A stretch of DNA of 64,000 nucleotides from Hawksworthiomyces lignivorus (Eukaryota; Ascomycota; Sordariomycetes; Ophiostomatales; Ophiostomataceae): positions 61,279-125,278 of the forward strand of contig NTMA01000114.1 in assembly GCA_002917075.1 (NCBI GenBank). The letters run 5' to 3'. The notes under the pieces were generated by a model, which had not been told where the DNA came from, did not search any database, and worked only from the letters and a program-made list of their open reading frames with translations. Numbering within the stretch: position 1 is the first letter of the stretch; every line of letters begins with the position of its first letter. Below are positions 45,352-56,894 of the stretch, piece by piece. Position numbers and translations under genes: made by a program.

Positions 45352-48251
45352 TTATTTAATGGTCCGCTCGACCAGGTCGCGGTACATAGCTTTGACGTCG
45401 TCCACATCGGCACGCAGCTCCTCGACGAGCTCGCTCTTCTCGCCCAGTAGCTCCAGCGTAGTGTCGTAGCGAGCCTGGATGGCTTCGACCTCAGCCTCGA
45501 GCTCTGTGACGCGCGCTGCGGCGGTGCGGCCGGCCTCGGCGTCCTTGATCAGGGCGAGCACTTCGGCACGCGCTTCATTGCGCTGGGCGGCAATGCGGGC
45601 CAGCTCCTCTCGCGCGGCGACCTTCTCGCTCTCCAGCCGGCGGATAGCGGCGCTCATCCGCTCAACCAGCTGCACTGACGGTCCCGCCGCCACTGTCGAC
45701 ACCGACACCAGATCTTGCGGGAGAGCTGATGCTGGTGGCGTCGCAGGCCGCTCGAGCCCGTCGAGCGGGTCGTTGTCCTGGTCGGCTGTGTTGATAGCTG
45801 GGGGGGATGCTAGCGGTAACGACGGCGGCGCAAGTGGCTGGTGGTGGTGTGACGACGAGATGGAGGCAGCACGGCCGGCCTCTGTCATAGCTGTTGGGCT
45901 GAACACTAGCGGCAAGTTCCCGACAATGCTGCTGTTGCTGTTGGTGCGGTCCAGCAGAGCTGGTGGCCGCGTGGGGGGTTGGCCAGAGGGCCGGCGTAGG
46001 GAGAATCGCTCGGCCGGGTCGTCGTGACTCGAAGGAGCGGACGCCTTGCGAAATTTGTTTGAGAAGCCCTGCAGGCCCAGCAGCTCCGAGCTCCATGTGC
46101 GCGACGGGTTCTGCAACAGGGGCGTCTCCGGCCGGCTGCTGCTGGGTCGCGCCGGGGGCGGAAGGGGAGAGTGCGGCATGCCCGGCAGGTCGTCTAGCCA
46201 GTTGCGGCGATCATTCGAATCGCCCCGCCGCTCGCGCTCCTGCTGCTTCTCTTCTTTCCACGCGGCTTTCTGGCTGTCAAAATCGGCCTTGGCCTGCTGC
46301 AGAGCGGCCTCGGCCTCCTGCGCGCGCTTTTTGAGCGTCTCGATCTGCGCCTCGTAGGCACTCACATCTTCTTGGACCTTTGGCAGCTTGGAGCGTGCCT
46401 CTTCCAAATCTTCCTCGTGGCGCTTCGCGCGAAGGGCCTGCTCATTGTTAGCAAACCGAGATTCGGATCGTCAGGACTCTCTGAGTAGGCACGGAAGTAT
46501 TTGCAACTTACAGCTTCGCGGGCCTTCTTGCGCATGTCGGACTCCCGCTGCAGCGCCTCGTCGCGCTCTTTTTCGAGACCGGACACGCGGGCTAGCAGGG
46601 TGGTCTCGATGCCCTGCCAGTTCTCGCTGGCGATAGCGTACTGCGTCTGCAAGGTCTCGACCTGGCGCAGCAGCTTGGCCTGGGAGTCGCCGAGGGCGCC
46701 AGAGGACACCTCCTCGGTGCGGACGCGCATAGCTTCCAGCTTGCTCTCCATGATCTGAACCTCTGCCTTGGCCTCGACCTCGGCGGCGGCAGCGCGCTCA
46801 GCAGCACGCTCAGCCTTGTCCTTCCACTCGTTGACCTGGGTGCGGGCGCGGTCGGCGGCCAGGGACTTCTCCAGCTGCAGGGTGGCAATCTGCTCCTCGA
46901 GGTCCTTGGAACGCTGGCGCTCCTTCTCGAGCGCCTCATCGTTGATGCGCACCTTGATGGCCTCGGCGTGCTCGTTGGCGGCCTTCAGCTGGGCGCGTAG
47001 ATCGGCGGCGACAGCGTCCTTGGCGACGGCGTCTGAGCGGAGGGCCTCCAGCTCCTTCTGGGCCTGGCTCGCGCGGCGGTGGGCCTCGTCCTGGGCGCGC
47101 TCTAGTTCAGCAATCCGCCGTACGCGAGCGCGGAGGGCCTGCAGCTCGACGTCGGTCTTGGAGCGGGCGGTCTTCAGGTCGGTGATCTCCTTCTCGTCTT
47201 CGCTGATCTTGGTGCGCAGCTTCTTCAGGATGGCGCGGTGCTTCTGTTCGGTGACGCCAAGGTTTTTGCCTTCCTCCATGAGCTGGGCAATCTGCTGGTC
47301 CTTTTCGGCCAGCTTCTTCTCGAGGCTGCCGGGCTCGGCCGACTGGATGACCTTCTTGGCGGCGTCGGCAGCTTCGCGTGACAGGTACTGTAGCTTCGAT
47401 TGCAGGGCCTCCATCTTCTCTGTGTAGTGATGCAACTCCTCTTGATGCTGGCGCTGCTCTTCTTGCAACTCCTCCTCGAGCTGCTTGATGCGCGCTTCTC
47501 GAACTTCGTCAAGGGCAGCGATAGGTGCGCTGTTCATCTCTGGCGCCTGTGCAGGCTCGTCGACTGTGCTGTCTGCGGTTATTGGTGTTGCAGCGCCTGC
47601 GTCAGCTGCTGGCGTCGTTTCCGTTAGCTCTGCGGCTGGTTGGCTCGCGTCTGCCGGAGTCTTCTGGCCATTGCTTGATACATCCAGAGAGGAGCGGCCT
47701 TCTTTGCTTTCTCTGGTATCGTCCTTCGCGGAAGTAGCGACTCCGCGTGCGGAGTCCAGTGATGGACGGTTGGATATGTCTGCGGATAGTCGAGCTGCAG
47801 CTAGATCGGGCACGGACTCTTTCGGGGGAGCGCCATTGCTGTCGATAGATGGACGGCTTGGAGCGTCCACGCTCTGCCGCGGGCTGGCATTGGCCGATGT
47901 CGTTGCCGGGGATGTGCCAAGACCAGACGAGGCAGCGCTACTCTTAGCAGCGACAGCTCGTGCCAATCTCTCCTGAAGTCGATCGTTTGCGCTGCGGGTA
48001 GATGATCCAGATCGTGGTGTGGCTGCGAGAAGAGAGTTGAGTTAGCACCAGCTCATCGAGAAAAAAGAAACAAGGTGGTATGGCTGCTGCCTGTCCTTAC
48101 CGGCCGGCTTTGCGGGTTGGCTGGCAACTGGCTTTGTGGGCTTTTCTGGCTCCTCCGCATCCGCTAATATGTTGTCTAGACGAGCTTCGACACCGGCCAC
48201 GGCCTGGGAGAGCAGGCTGCCCCAGCGGGAGCCCTTCCCCGTAGACGCCAT
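45352..48251 (-). CDS. TMF1/SGM1-like Golgi coiled-coil tethering protein
   Basis: Predicted exons are 48251-48101, 48022-46512 and 46437-45352, giving about 915 aa. The introns (78 and 74 nt) have GTAAGG and GTAAGT donors, and the second has a GCTAAC branch. The N-terminus (MASTGKGSRWGSLLSQAVAGVEARLDNIL) is the amphipathic helix typical of this group. It is followed by ~150 Ser/Pro/Ala-rich residues and a long coiled coil (about 180-620) rich in Glu, Lys, Arg and Ala. A disordered Pro/Ser region comes next (about 640-780). The C-terminal coiled coil (about 800-915; VQLVERMSAAIRRLESEK, then RYDTTLELLGEKSELVEELRADV) matches the TMF/Rab6-binding domain. TMF1 in animals and Sgm1 in yeast sit on the Golgi and bind Rab6/Ypt6 for retrograde transport (family knowledge). 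The start is well supported by the conserved first helix. Confidence 0.87.
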
Positions 48252-50392
48252 CTCGCTGGGCCACTGTGTAGGCTGCGCTCCTCTTTTATTCTTTTCCTCT
48301 TCGGCGTCGTGTTTAGATCAGGGAATGAAGGAAGTTCGTTGCTTGTGCAGGCTGCCGTTGCGCGAGCATCGGCCTGGTGGACGCAGGCTGCAAGAGGCGT
48401 GGCATGGGGCGATAGATGCAAGTCGTCTCGATGGCAGTGGAAGAGATCTTCGCCGTTTTCTTTTTTTTGTCTTTGCTCTGGGAATCCCAGGATCCCTTCG
48501 TGTGTTGTAGTACTGCAGCCTGGAGATTCTGCAATTATGTGCGGAGCAGTGCTGCACGCCTGGCGTGCTGCAAGGTGTCGTCTTTGCAAGAATGCGGACC
48601 CCCCCTAGTTTCGTGTGGTCAACCGCGCGTCCGCCCCAGAGGAGGACTGCTCTGCAGATGACGTGGTTTTCAATGTCAAACTCGCAGTGCTCTTTCTCTC
48701 CGCACCTTGACGAGATCTAAGCTTAGTCTTCGAAACCAGTCGACTGTTCGATTCTGGGGGGGCAAAGACCTGTGGTGCAATTACGAGTTCTCAGACAAGG
48801 GGGTGTGAAGTGAAGTGAGAAATACGAGTGAAGAGATACGCAGTGCATATTCCCAGCGTTGGCGTCTTTTTTTCAGCCCAGTCTCGCTTCGCGCGTGCTG
48901 GAACGGAAAGTGCGACCACTAGCACGGGATACGTAGGCTTAGTCGTTATGTACAGTGCGCTGCTCCTGCTGCTCCTGCTGCTCCCGCTGCTGCTGCAAGG
49001 GAACGCCATTAATTTATGAGGGAAACTGCAGGCTGCACGTTTTATTCTCCTGGATATGGAAAGAGCCAGGGCCACCACCAAAAAGGAAGAAAAAAGAGTG
49101 GAGCTCTAGCAAGGCACAGACACCACCCAATACGGTGCCGCCTGGCACGTCCCATCCGCACTGTATCGATCCCAAACATCGTATACGTACTCCCCGTATA
49201 TCGTACACACTTTTGTCTTCCCCAAACTGGTCTAGCACCAATGTGGCCAGGCCCAATCTACGACTACGGAGTAGTTTATCACATTGAAAAAGCACTGAAG
49301 CCCTGAATGTTATTGTATGTGTGCATGCGTAGAGTTTCTCCCGCATGTGTACTCCGTACTCCGTATACCGTATCATCAATCTCAACAAGCTTACATACAT
49401 ACGCGGTAAGCCTCATTCCATTCCACACTAACACACACGCTTCTATTAGAACGTGCCGAAATAGCGACCCTGGTGCAACCCGCCAGCTAAACAAAGTACA
49501 TACACAGAAAAATGGGAGCTGCTATGTGCTCCCCCCCCCATATTAACTGTCTGCACATACTCGCAGAGAACATCTGCTGCCGCAATAGCGCCGGGCCGGA
49601 TGTGTCGGTCGAAACAGTCGTAAACTCCACGGCATGTGCAGTGCCGCCCTTGCTGCGTCTAGTTAGCGAATGAGTAGCAACCTGTAATAGAGAGCTGCTT
49701 AAAAAGCATTAGAAAAAGTAGTAGTTTAATTGGAATTGACTTATGAGAGCGCACGCGTTCCAGAGCTCTTGCTTTCCTTCAACTCCGTTATTCCTTCTTC
49801 TACTTCCTCCTTCCCCTCCTTTATCTTTCACATACCCAATTTCCAACTTCTCTTTTCCTTCTTCTTCCTCCTCTTCCCTCTTCCGGTCCTCTCCTAGCTC
49901 TTCTCCGTTTCCCCTCCGCTCCGTCTTGTCTTCTTCTCCTTCCTCCGAACTATGGAAATCTCACTCGTCAGCTTAGGACGGCAAGCACAGCGGTAGATTG
50001 GTCCGTTACAGCCGACAATTGCGTCTCTCCTTCTTTTTCTGGGCAGCTCTGGTAAGCAGATTCACGCTCTCTGCTCTTCTATTTTATGTTTGCTGTGTGC
50101 TGCTGCTGCTGCCCTTTCTTCCTTTCTGCTTCTTTCAGCTTGCCATGCTCCGCAGCCTAGCTGTTCGCCACTTGGGGTTGTTGTCGTTCGCTGTGGCTGA
50201 TTGGACGTTGTCCCGTCTCACTTGCCTCTTGCTGTTCTTTGAACTTCAGCACAGAGATAGCCTTGTTGATTTTGTTTTTTGCGTGCATCCAGTCCTCCCG
50301 CCTCTATCCGGATCTTGGTGCACAAAACCGCTGACCTCTTGTTTATCGGCTTTTCCTAAATAGTTTATTATATCAGCACTACCATATCAATT
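48252..50392. other. 2.1-kb divergent intergenic region (TMF1-like / alkaline ceramidase)
   Basis: Shared upstream DNA of two divergent genes. The part at 49750-50030 is strongly pyrimidine-rich on the plus strand, as expected of a leader. A possible intron in the ceramidase 5' UTR runs from a GTAAGC at 50052 to a TTTCAG ending at 50138. No gene is supported, and short frames have no motifs. Confidence 0.45.
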
Positions 50393-51670
50393 ATGTCGTT
50401 CCTCCAGATCCCCTACCGTGAGGCCCGTCACGGCATCTGGGGCGAGCAAACGTCTACTCTCAACTGGTGCGAAGAGGTGAGAGGCTTTACTTTGCAGTTC
50501 CTTTCTGTGTCGGTGCTCCTGCAATGGCGCCGGCATGCTTGCACAGCTTTCAATGGCTCCCGCGCTGACTCGGACAGGACTACAACATCACCGCCTACTG
50601 TGCCGAGCTTGTCAACAGCTTGACCAACATCACCTTCATCTGGTTGGGGCTCCGAGGCATTCGGGATTGCATACGCTACAAGCATCCACTAATTTTCATC
50701 GTCGCCTTTATTGGCTACATTGTCGTCGGCCTGGGGTCAATCGCCTTCCACACGACTCTGAAATGTACGTGTTGATGTCCCTGGCGGGAATTGTGCCGCT
50801 GCTTCTGTCTCCCAGTGTGCTGACTATGTTTGCGGACGTACAGACTCTATGCAGCTGGCCGATGAGCTTCCGATGATCTACGCCACGTGCATCATAGGAT
50901 ATGCTACTTTCTCGTACGCCAAGTCTCAGCTGTTCGCGGCTTTCGTGGGCCTCGCCCTCTTCAGTCTGGCCCTGTTTATTACTGTGGTCTACTACATTAC
51001 CAAAGACCCCGTCTTCCACCAGGTCTCTTATGCCGCGCTCACGTGTCTGATCGTCTTCCGTGCTATGTTCATCATGGAAAATGAGCTGCGGCCGGCTCTG
51101 CAGGTCCGTAGTCCGGAGAAGGCAGACGCCATCATGAGCCAGATGTGGAAGATGTGCTTTTCTGGCATAGCCTTGTTCCTTGTTGGTTTCGCCATCTGGA
51201 ATGTCGACAATATCTACTGCGTCCATCTGCGTTCCTGGCGCGAGATCCTGCTTCTGCCTTGGGCCATCATTCTCGAGGGACACGGCTGGTGGCATCTCTT
51301 TACTGGACTAGGTTCGCCCTCCCATCCCTTGGTTTACTTGGTACTGTCCTTTTATTTCTAATTTATAATATACTGACACTGTGGTGATAGGTGGTACGTT
51401 TGTGAAACGAGTGGTTTTGAAAACAGCGGCATGAACGAGAGACTATCTAATCTCTCTTCTCTATCCCAAATGCCTTTTCATTTTCTGGACGTGTTTCGCT
51501 AACCAAAAATCACAGCTTACTACTTCATTGAATGGCGCGTCTGGCTGCAGCGCTGTCTCGATGGTAGCGAAGATGAGTTTGTGCTGCAGTGGAAATCGCC
51601 GTTCTCGTCGATCCCGCGCGTCGTACCTGTGGCCGAAGCAGAGCAAGAGGGCAAGAAAAAAGAATTCTGA
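50393..51670 (+). CDS. Alkaline ceramidase (ACER/YPC1 family), multi-pass ER membrane protein
   Basis: Predicted exons are 50393-50476, 50578-50764, 50844-51311, a 3-nt exon 51391-51393 and 51516-51670, giving about 298 aa. Without the micro-exon a single 204-nt intron would also keep the frame, with one Gly fewer. About seven hydrophobic helices are present. CREST-type active-site residues are all visible. GSIAFH supplies Ser and the first zinc His. DELPM supplies the Asp 11 residues after that His. HGWWH supplies two zinc His four residues apart. The spacing agrees with that known for human ACER3. The N-terminus (WGEQTSTLNWCEEDYNIT) is typical. The C-terminus ends KKEF, a dilysine KKxx signal for retrieval to the ER. 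The enzyme cleaves (phyto/dihydro)ceramide in the ER/Golgi. It is unrelated in fold to the neutral ceramidase about 8 kb to the left. Confidence 0.93.
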
Positions 51671-52205
51671 TGATGAAAATGGCGAGACCGAAATATGCAG
51701 AGATGCACTAGTCGTAGATTGGAAACATGAGGTAGACCTTTGCGAGGTTTTTGGTATTATTTACCACGTTTGGAGAATGCTCGGTGGACCCTGAAAGAGC
51801 GAGAAGAGACGAGGAAACATAGAAAAGGTTTTATAGACTCGGAATTCGTAGCACCTACGGATTAACGGGAGGGAAGACAATATAATTAAAGTTTTGTTAG
51901 ATAAGCTCACCATTGCCAATTGTTTGACTGATTATGATAAGGTGGTAGATGACTGAAGAACGTCCAGACCAATATAAGTGCGAACTAGCACTGTAATGCC
52001 AAGATCTCGGGGCTCCCACATCACTCCCGCATTTTTGCTGACTATGCAATTTAGATAGGCGGCACCGTAATGTGGCTTGTGCTTTTTCTCGATGGGAGGG
52101 GAGCTACAACAGCTTCGTTGACATCCCACTTACTTTTTGCTCTCTCTCCCCTCCACCTTTACTTAGACAACCGTCTTCGCTGAGACGTTGTTGGTACTTT
52201 CAAAG
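51671..52205. other. Intergenic region between alkaline ceramidase and prefoldin genes
   Basis: Tandem orientation; holds the ceramidase 3' UTR and the prefoldin promoter, with a pyrimidine-rich stretch at about 52130-52170. No gene is seen. Confidence 0.5.
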
Positions 52206-52760
52206 ATGTCTCTGTCTAATGAGGCGCTTCAGAAGGTGAGATTTTCTTTCTTTCTTTCCTTTTTGCTCTAGCACGGTTTGCGCCAAAAACCCAGACCGGA
52301 CCTTGGCTAAAGGAGTTTTGCACACAGCTGGTGAGGGAGATCGAGACCCAGGCAATCCAGGCCCAGCAGCAGATCGCCGTGGCGCGGTCGCAGGTGGCCA
52401 GCAAGCAGCGCGAGACCCGCCTGGCACAGCTGACCCTGAAAGAGATCTCGTCGCTGCCGTCAGACACGGCCGTCTACGAGGGCGTGGGGAAGATGTGAGC
52501 TCCAGCCCCCTCTTCCATTTGACCTGGTCCAGGCCCCTGTTCCTCTTGCCTTGCATGTTTTCTAATCCCTGCGGCCTCATTCCAGGTTTGTTGCCGAGCC
52601 TGTCTCGTCGCTCAGCGCCAAGCTCGGCAAGCAGATCAAGGAGCTCGAGAGTGACGTCGACGGCCTGGGCAAGCGGTTGCACTACCTAGAGACGACTGCC
52701 AAGAACAGCCAGGAGCATATCGCCCAGATGTTGCGCCGCGGCGGCGGCGAGTCGGCATAG
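52206..52760 (+). CDS. pfd1: Prefoldin subunit 1 (beta-type)
   Basis: Predicted exons are 52206-52235, 52328-52494 and 52586-52760, giving about 123 aa, the usual length for this subunit. The first exon encodes only ten residues (MSLSNEALQK). The protein is a helical hairpin: an N-terminal coiled coil (REIETQAIQAQQQIAVARSQVASKQRETRLAQLTLKEI), the turn region SLPSDTAVYEGVGKMFVAEP, which is the signature of prefoldin beta subunits, and a C-terminal coiled coil (KQIKELESDVDGLGKRLHYLE). Prefoldin is a hexameric chaperone that delivers actin and tubulin to the CCT chaperonin in the cytosol (family knowledge). The match to subunit 1 rather than 2, 4 or 6 rests on the VYEGVGKMF turn. Confidence 0.93.
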
Positions 52761-55700
52761 AAAGACTTGTTTTGGATTACTTGGGTTGAAAATAGATGGG
52801 GTGAACACAAGCACGAAGCAAGCATGCTTGGGAATCACAAAGAAGCGACCAAAAACGATCGTGATTAAACCCCACCACCCACCCGTGAGAGAATGTGCCA
52901 GTGGCCCACGGTAGATGACGATGACAGAAGGAATGAGCAATTTTGCAAGGCGAAGTCAAGAGATTTCAATCTGCAGGTCCTTCGTCGCTCACATGCCGCG
53001 ACTTTCAATGACTTGGTTCATACTTGACTCCTGTTCAAAAGAAAATCGAGGCCATTTTCGAGGATGAGATGCTTGAATACAGCAGTGCAATCCCAGGTCT
53101 ACTGAGCCGCTCCTAGCATCATCGAAGGGATCCATCATATCCTTGACTTTAGCTTGCTACTAGAATTGACGAACATATCCATATATAAGTAACGCATGTT
53201 GCACAATAAGCGTGATCCCTAATTACCCATGTAAAATATAACGCAGCTCACCAGCGTGACAAGGCCAATTCCATCGTAGAAGCATGCAGATTAGTTCTTC
53301 AGCAAAAGATAAAGCTCTTCAGACACTGAACACTTCGACACTGAGAATACAAGTTCTCAAACGTCTTGGTTAGCTAAGTCGAATCATTTTATCTACTCGT
53401 TTTGTGTATGAGTCTACAGCCTGATTTTGACGCAATCACTACTGTATATCAGTTATGGACAAGGAGACTGGGATGCACCCTCTCTTGGGATGCCCCAGAG
53501 CTGACATAAGAGTTTGTTCTATTCGTTAAGAAAGCATATTCACAGAGCATCCTGAGATTTCGAAAAAAAAAAATCTCGAGAGCCACTGTGAATAAAAGAA
53601 TGATCTGCTGCTTCCAATATTTAGCGATTCGACCCTCCTGGTGTCTTCGCCTTTTTTGTGCCAATACGAATCAAGCGCTACGGAGGGACGCCAAGAGCGT
53701 CGAGAGTTTACGCGATGATGTTCATAAATATCCCCATAGTAATTTCCCCAGCATGCATAGATATCGTATGTGTGTATGTGAATGCGCGGACGTATTTGAA
53801 TTACTTTTTTTTTTTTTTTAACAATCACCAAGAACCCGCGCGGCATTCTCAAACGGCCATGCTGCACTCGAAGAGACGAGACCCAGAAAGCGGCCAGCCC
53901 TTGAGCGCCTAGAGAGAGAAGAGATGAAAACGAGAAGAGAGGCGAAGAAAAGTTGTCAGGTACAACTAAGGGACTATCCGGGTTTGGCTCTAGAACAGCC
54001 GTGAAACTGGAAGGATTCGCCCATCGATGGAGGTGGGTAATTCAGTGTGGCACCAGCAGTGGCAGACAGCTTGATATTTTTTTTTTGGCTCTTGATTCCC
54101 GCTCTTCTTGTTCAACCTGAAACACATTGACCGATGCCGCAAGATTGGACAAAGAGCATAACATGCAATTTCAATGAACGTACGTAGTAGCCCCCAAAGA
54201 GGAACCTAATCAGATTCTCGTCAACACCCTGTGCAGCAAAAGGACTCTAATTTGCCAGTCGTCCATCAGCCCTACTGCCAAATACGGGACGAGAACAGAC
54301 CACTGACCACAGACCATGGACTGGACCACGGACAATTCGGGTGCGAGCAGATTATACGACTACGACTACAACACCAAAACTGCAGACGCTGCAGGAAAAA
54401 AAAAAAAAAAGTGGTTAGATTGCATACGTATTAGTGGGTGCAGGTCGCCCAAGACCCGGCCCCGGCGCGTTTCGAAACGAGCTATGCTGCACGTCGCTAC
54501 GCTTTTGCCCTCGAACCTGGGCTGGCCATCGCGATAATACATAAGCATACAGAGTAGCGTATCGTGCAATCGTCCACTGGTCTTTATTGTGATGGCTGGC
54601 GCACTAGCAGCAAACCCTTCATTTTATTTTTGGACGGCTTACTTCTCTGTGCGGCGCCAAATCCATCTGCCAGCATCTTCCAGTCTTTTCTTCGGTGGCA
54701 GATCCACCTTCCCAACGGTGTGGGCTCGCGAGCATGTACTATTTTTGCTTCCTTGCTTCGAGGTTTGTTTTCGTCGTGCTCTTGCATCGAGATTAGCTTT
54801 GTCCTCAGCCACCCCCTCCGTCCCATCGAGCACAGCATACTCTTTTCATTATTCCGCGGCCTCACACCAAGGCAGCATGTGCATGTAGGTATGACTACCA
54901 GGTTCTGCGCAATACCGCAGTCGTACGTCAATTGTATGCTGGCGTACGTACATGGGCATGTCCCTCGCTTCCCCCTGTCGCCAGCCAACCAAAAGCCGTC
55001 CTTCAGCTTCTACTGGCTTCCGACGGGTATTTCCCTTGCACCTCACGGCTGGCCTGGCCTCCTTTTGGCTGTTCCACCGCGGTTCTCGCAGTTTTAGTGA
55101 TCAGAATCCAAGGCAGAGGAAGTTATGTTCTGCTTACGCTCCCCACTTGGGTTGCAGCAGCCCAGTCTCTTGGACCAACCACGATGCGCCCTGCCCCGTT
55201 CGGTCCAAGCCTACTTTTCTCAAACTACCATCCCCCCCTCCAGGTCCACACCCCACTACAACCACCACCATCAAGCAACCAACACAGCAGACGGGCCGGA
55301 GACATCAAGACGACGATGCCCCTCGTGTCCCTCATGTCGTCTCTCTCATGCTCCCCTCTCTGTATCTTTTCTCTGCTTCAGAGCGTGCCGTGTGCGTGTG
55401 GTCGCTTCGAGGCGTGAACGGGTGGGCAAGTGTCTCACTTCTCTGCTCTTCGAGCTGAGTGCACTTGGGCCACTCGCAGAGTGATGCACACTTGCTGACG
55501 CCTCGCCAGAGGCAACTGGCTAGCGGTGTCTTGTGGCCAGCTCTGCCCAGGCTAGAAGTGCCTCTTGTGCTGCACGCTGACGCTGTACGTATTTGCCGCT
55601 GGGCTGCCAGAAGGCGCTGGATCTGAGCATGCGTGCGGCGCATAAAAAGGCATCTGGTGTGAGAGGGGCGACAGGCAGCAGGCCGCCAGTTGTGTGCAGG

Positions 55701-56894
55701 TATTGGTGTAATTTTATTAATGTACGAGCAAAATGAAGAGGACGAGGAAAAGAGGCCAATCGAACTGCAAACAGCCGCAAGACGGCTCGCTCTCGTCTTC
55801 TCTCCTGCTGGCTGGCAGTCTAGCCTTGCTTGCCCCCTACATGCTCACGACGTCCCCGTGTACTTCATAAAGTGTATGCAGATGCACGAGTGGGTGTGTA
55901 TTCTGTCCTACCGAGTGTTCATCCCCTTCCCAATTTCCCTTGTGTTCTCATCTCTTCGCTCTCTGTGTCGGCTGCTCCGACCCTACCCACTTCCTCCTCG
56001 CGCTCTCACCTACCTATAACTTACCCTTTCCGTGTCTTAATGCGGCCTGGGAAGGGTTGTATCCAACTACGCAGCCTCTGTTAGTCGGGTACAAGAGCCT
56101 AGCCTGGTCTTTCTTGGTGCTCATCTCACCTGCATCGTCGCCGACCTGCGATCCTGCTGTGCACTCCACCCATGCCAAGGGTTGACTGCCATATCTGGAC
56201 TGCTCTGCGGGATTGTCTCTCCTTAGCAGACCATGACATCGAGATACTTCCTCTCTCCTTTCTCACGTCCTCTCTTCTTCTTCTTTTTATAGAGGTATAC
56301 CGCCGTAGTGTCTCCCCTCCTCATCCCCTCTTCTCGCCTCCTCGTCTTCTCCCCCCAGCTCCCTCCCGCCGTCTTACAGGGTGTATACGCATCGTAGGGA
56401 GCCGCTCTCTGTCTCGTCTGCGCTCTACTACTCTCTTGCATGCTCACTACTGCACTTTCTGCCCTACCAACTGCAAATGCCTCCGATCGTTCTTGTCCCT
56501 CTTCGACGATAGAACAATATTAAATGGGACCCCTGCGCCGCACCCACCCCGCTCTCCCAGCCTTTTCTTCCTTCTTTCCCCTCTCTTCTTACACCCTGTG
56601 AATCCGCTTCGTCCCTACAAATAATAATAGCGTGTCTCGAGATTTTATCTTTTTCTTTTTTTTTTCTTTTTCTTTCTGCCTTACATCTCGATCACCTTAT
56701 TCTTTTCCTTTTTTTCTGTGTTTTGTTTTCTTTTTTTCCTTTCTTGTTGTCCTACACAGGGGCTTCACGCAAGGAGAATCGCCAACAACACTACACACAT
56801 CCTCCCCTCTCCTTGATATAGCGAAGAGGAAGGACCACTCACAAAGTACACTGCATCTTGTCACCTATTTCCGCTTGTCCTATTCTTGTCCAAG
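52761..56894. other. 4.1-kb gap without a supported gene
   Basis: Contains A- or T-runs (53565, 53809, 54077, 54396) and short frames at 54564-55097 and 55690-56019. None has motifs or a splice structure. From about 55900 the plus strand becomes strongly pyrimidine-rich up to the next gene, consistent with a very long leader or promoter. Non-coding RNA cannot be judged. Confidence 0.45.

Noticed and set aside
48740..48765. GTTCGATTC B-box-like sequence
   Set aside because: The flanking bases do not form a T-stem and no matching A-box or anticodon arm is present upstream.
54564..55460. Plus-strand frames of 160-180 residues in the 52.8-56.9 kb gap
   Set aside because: Two or three overlapping frames are open over the same DNA with no motif; this looks like stop-poor pyrimidine-rich sequence rather than a gene.
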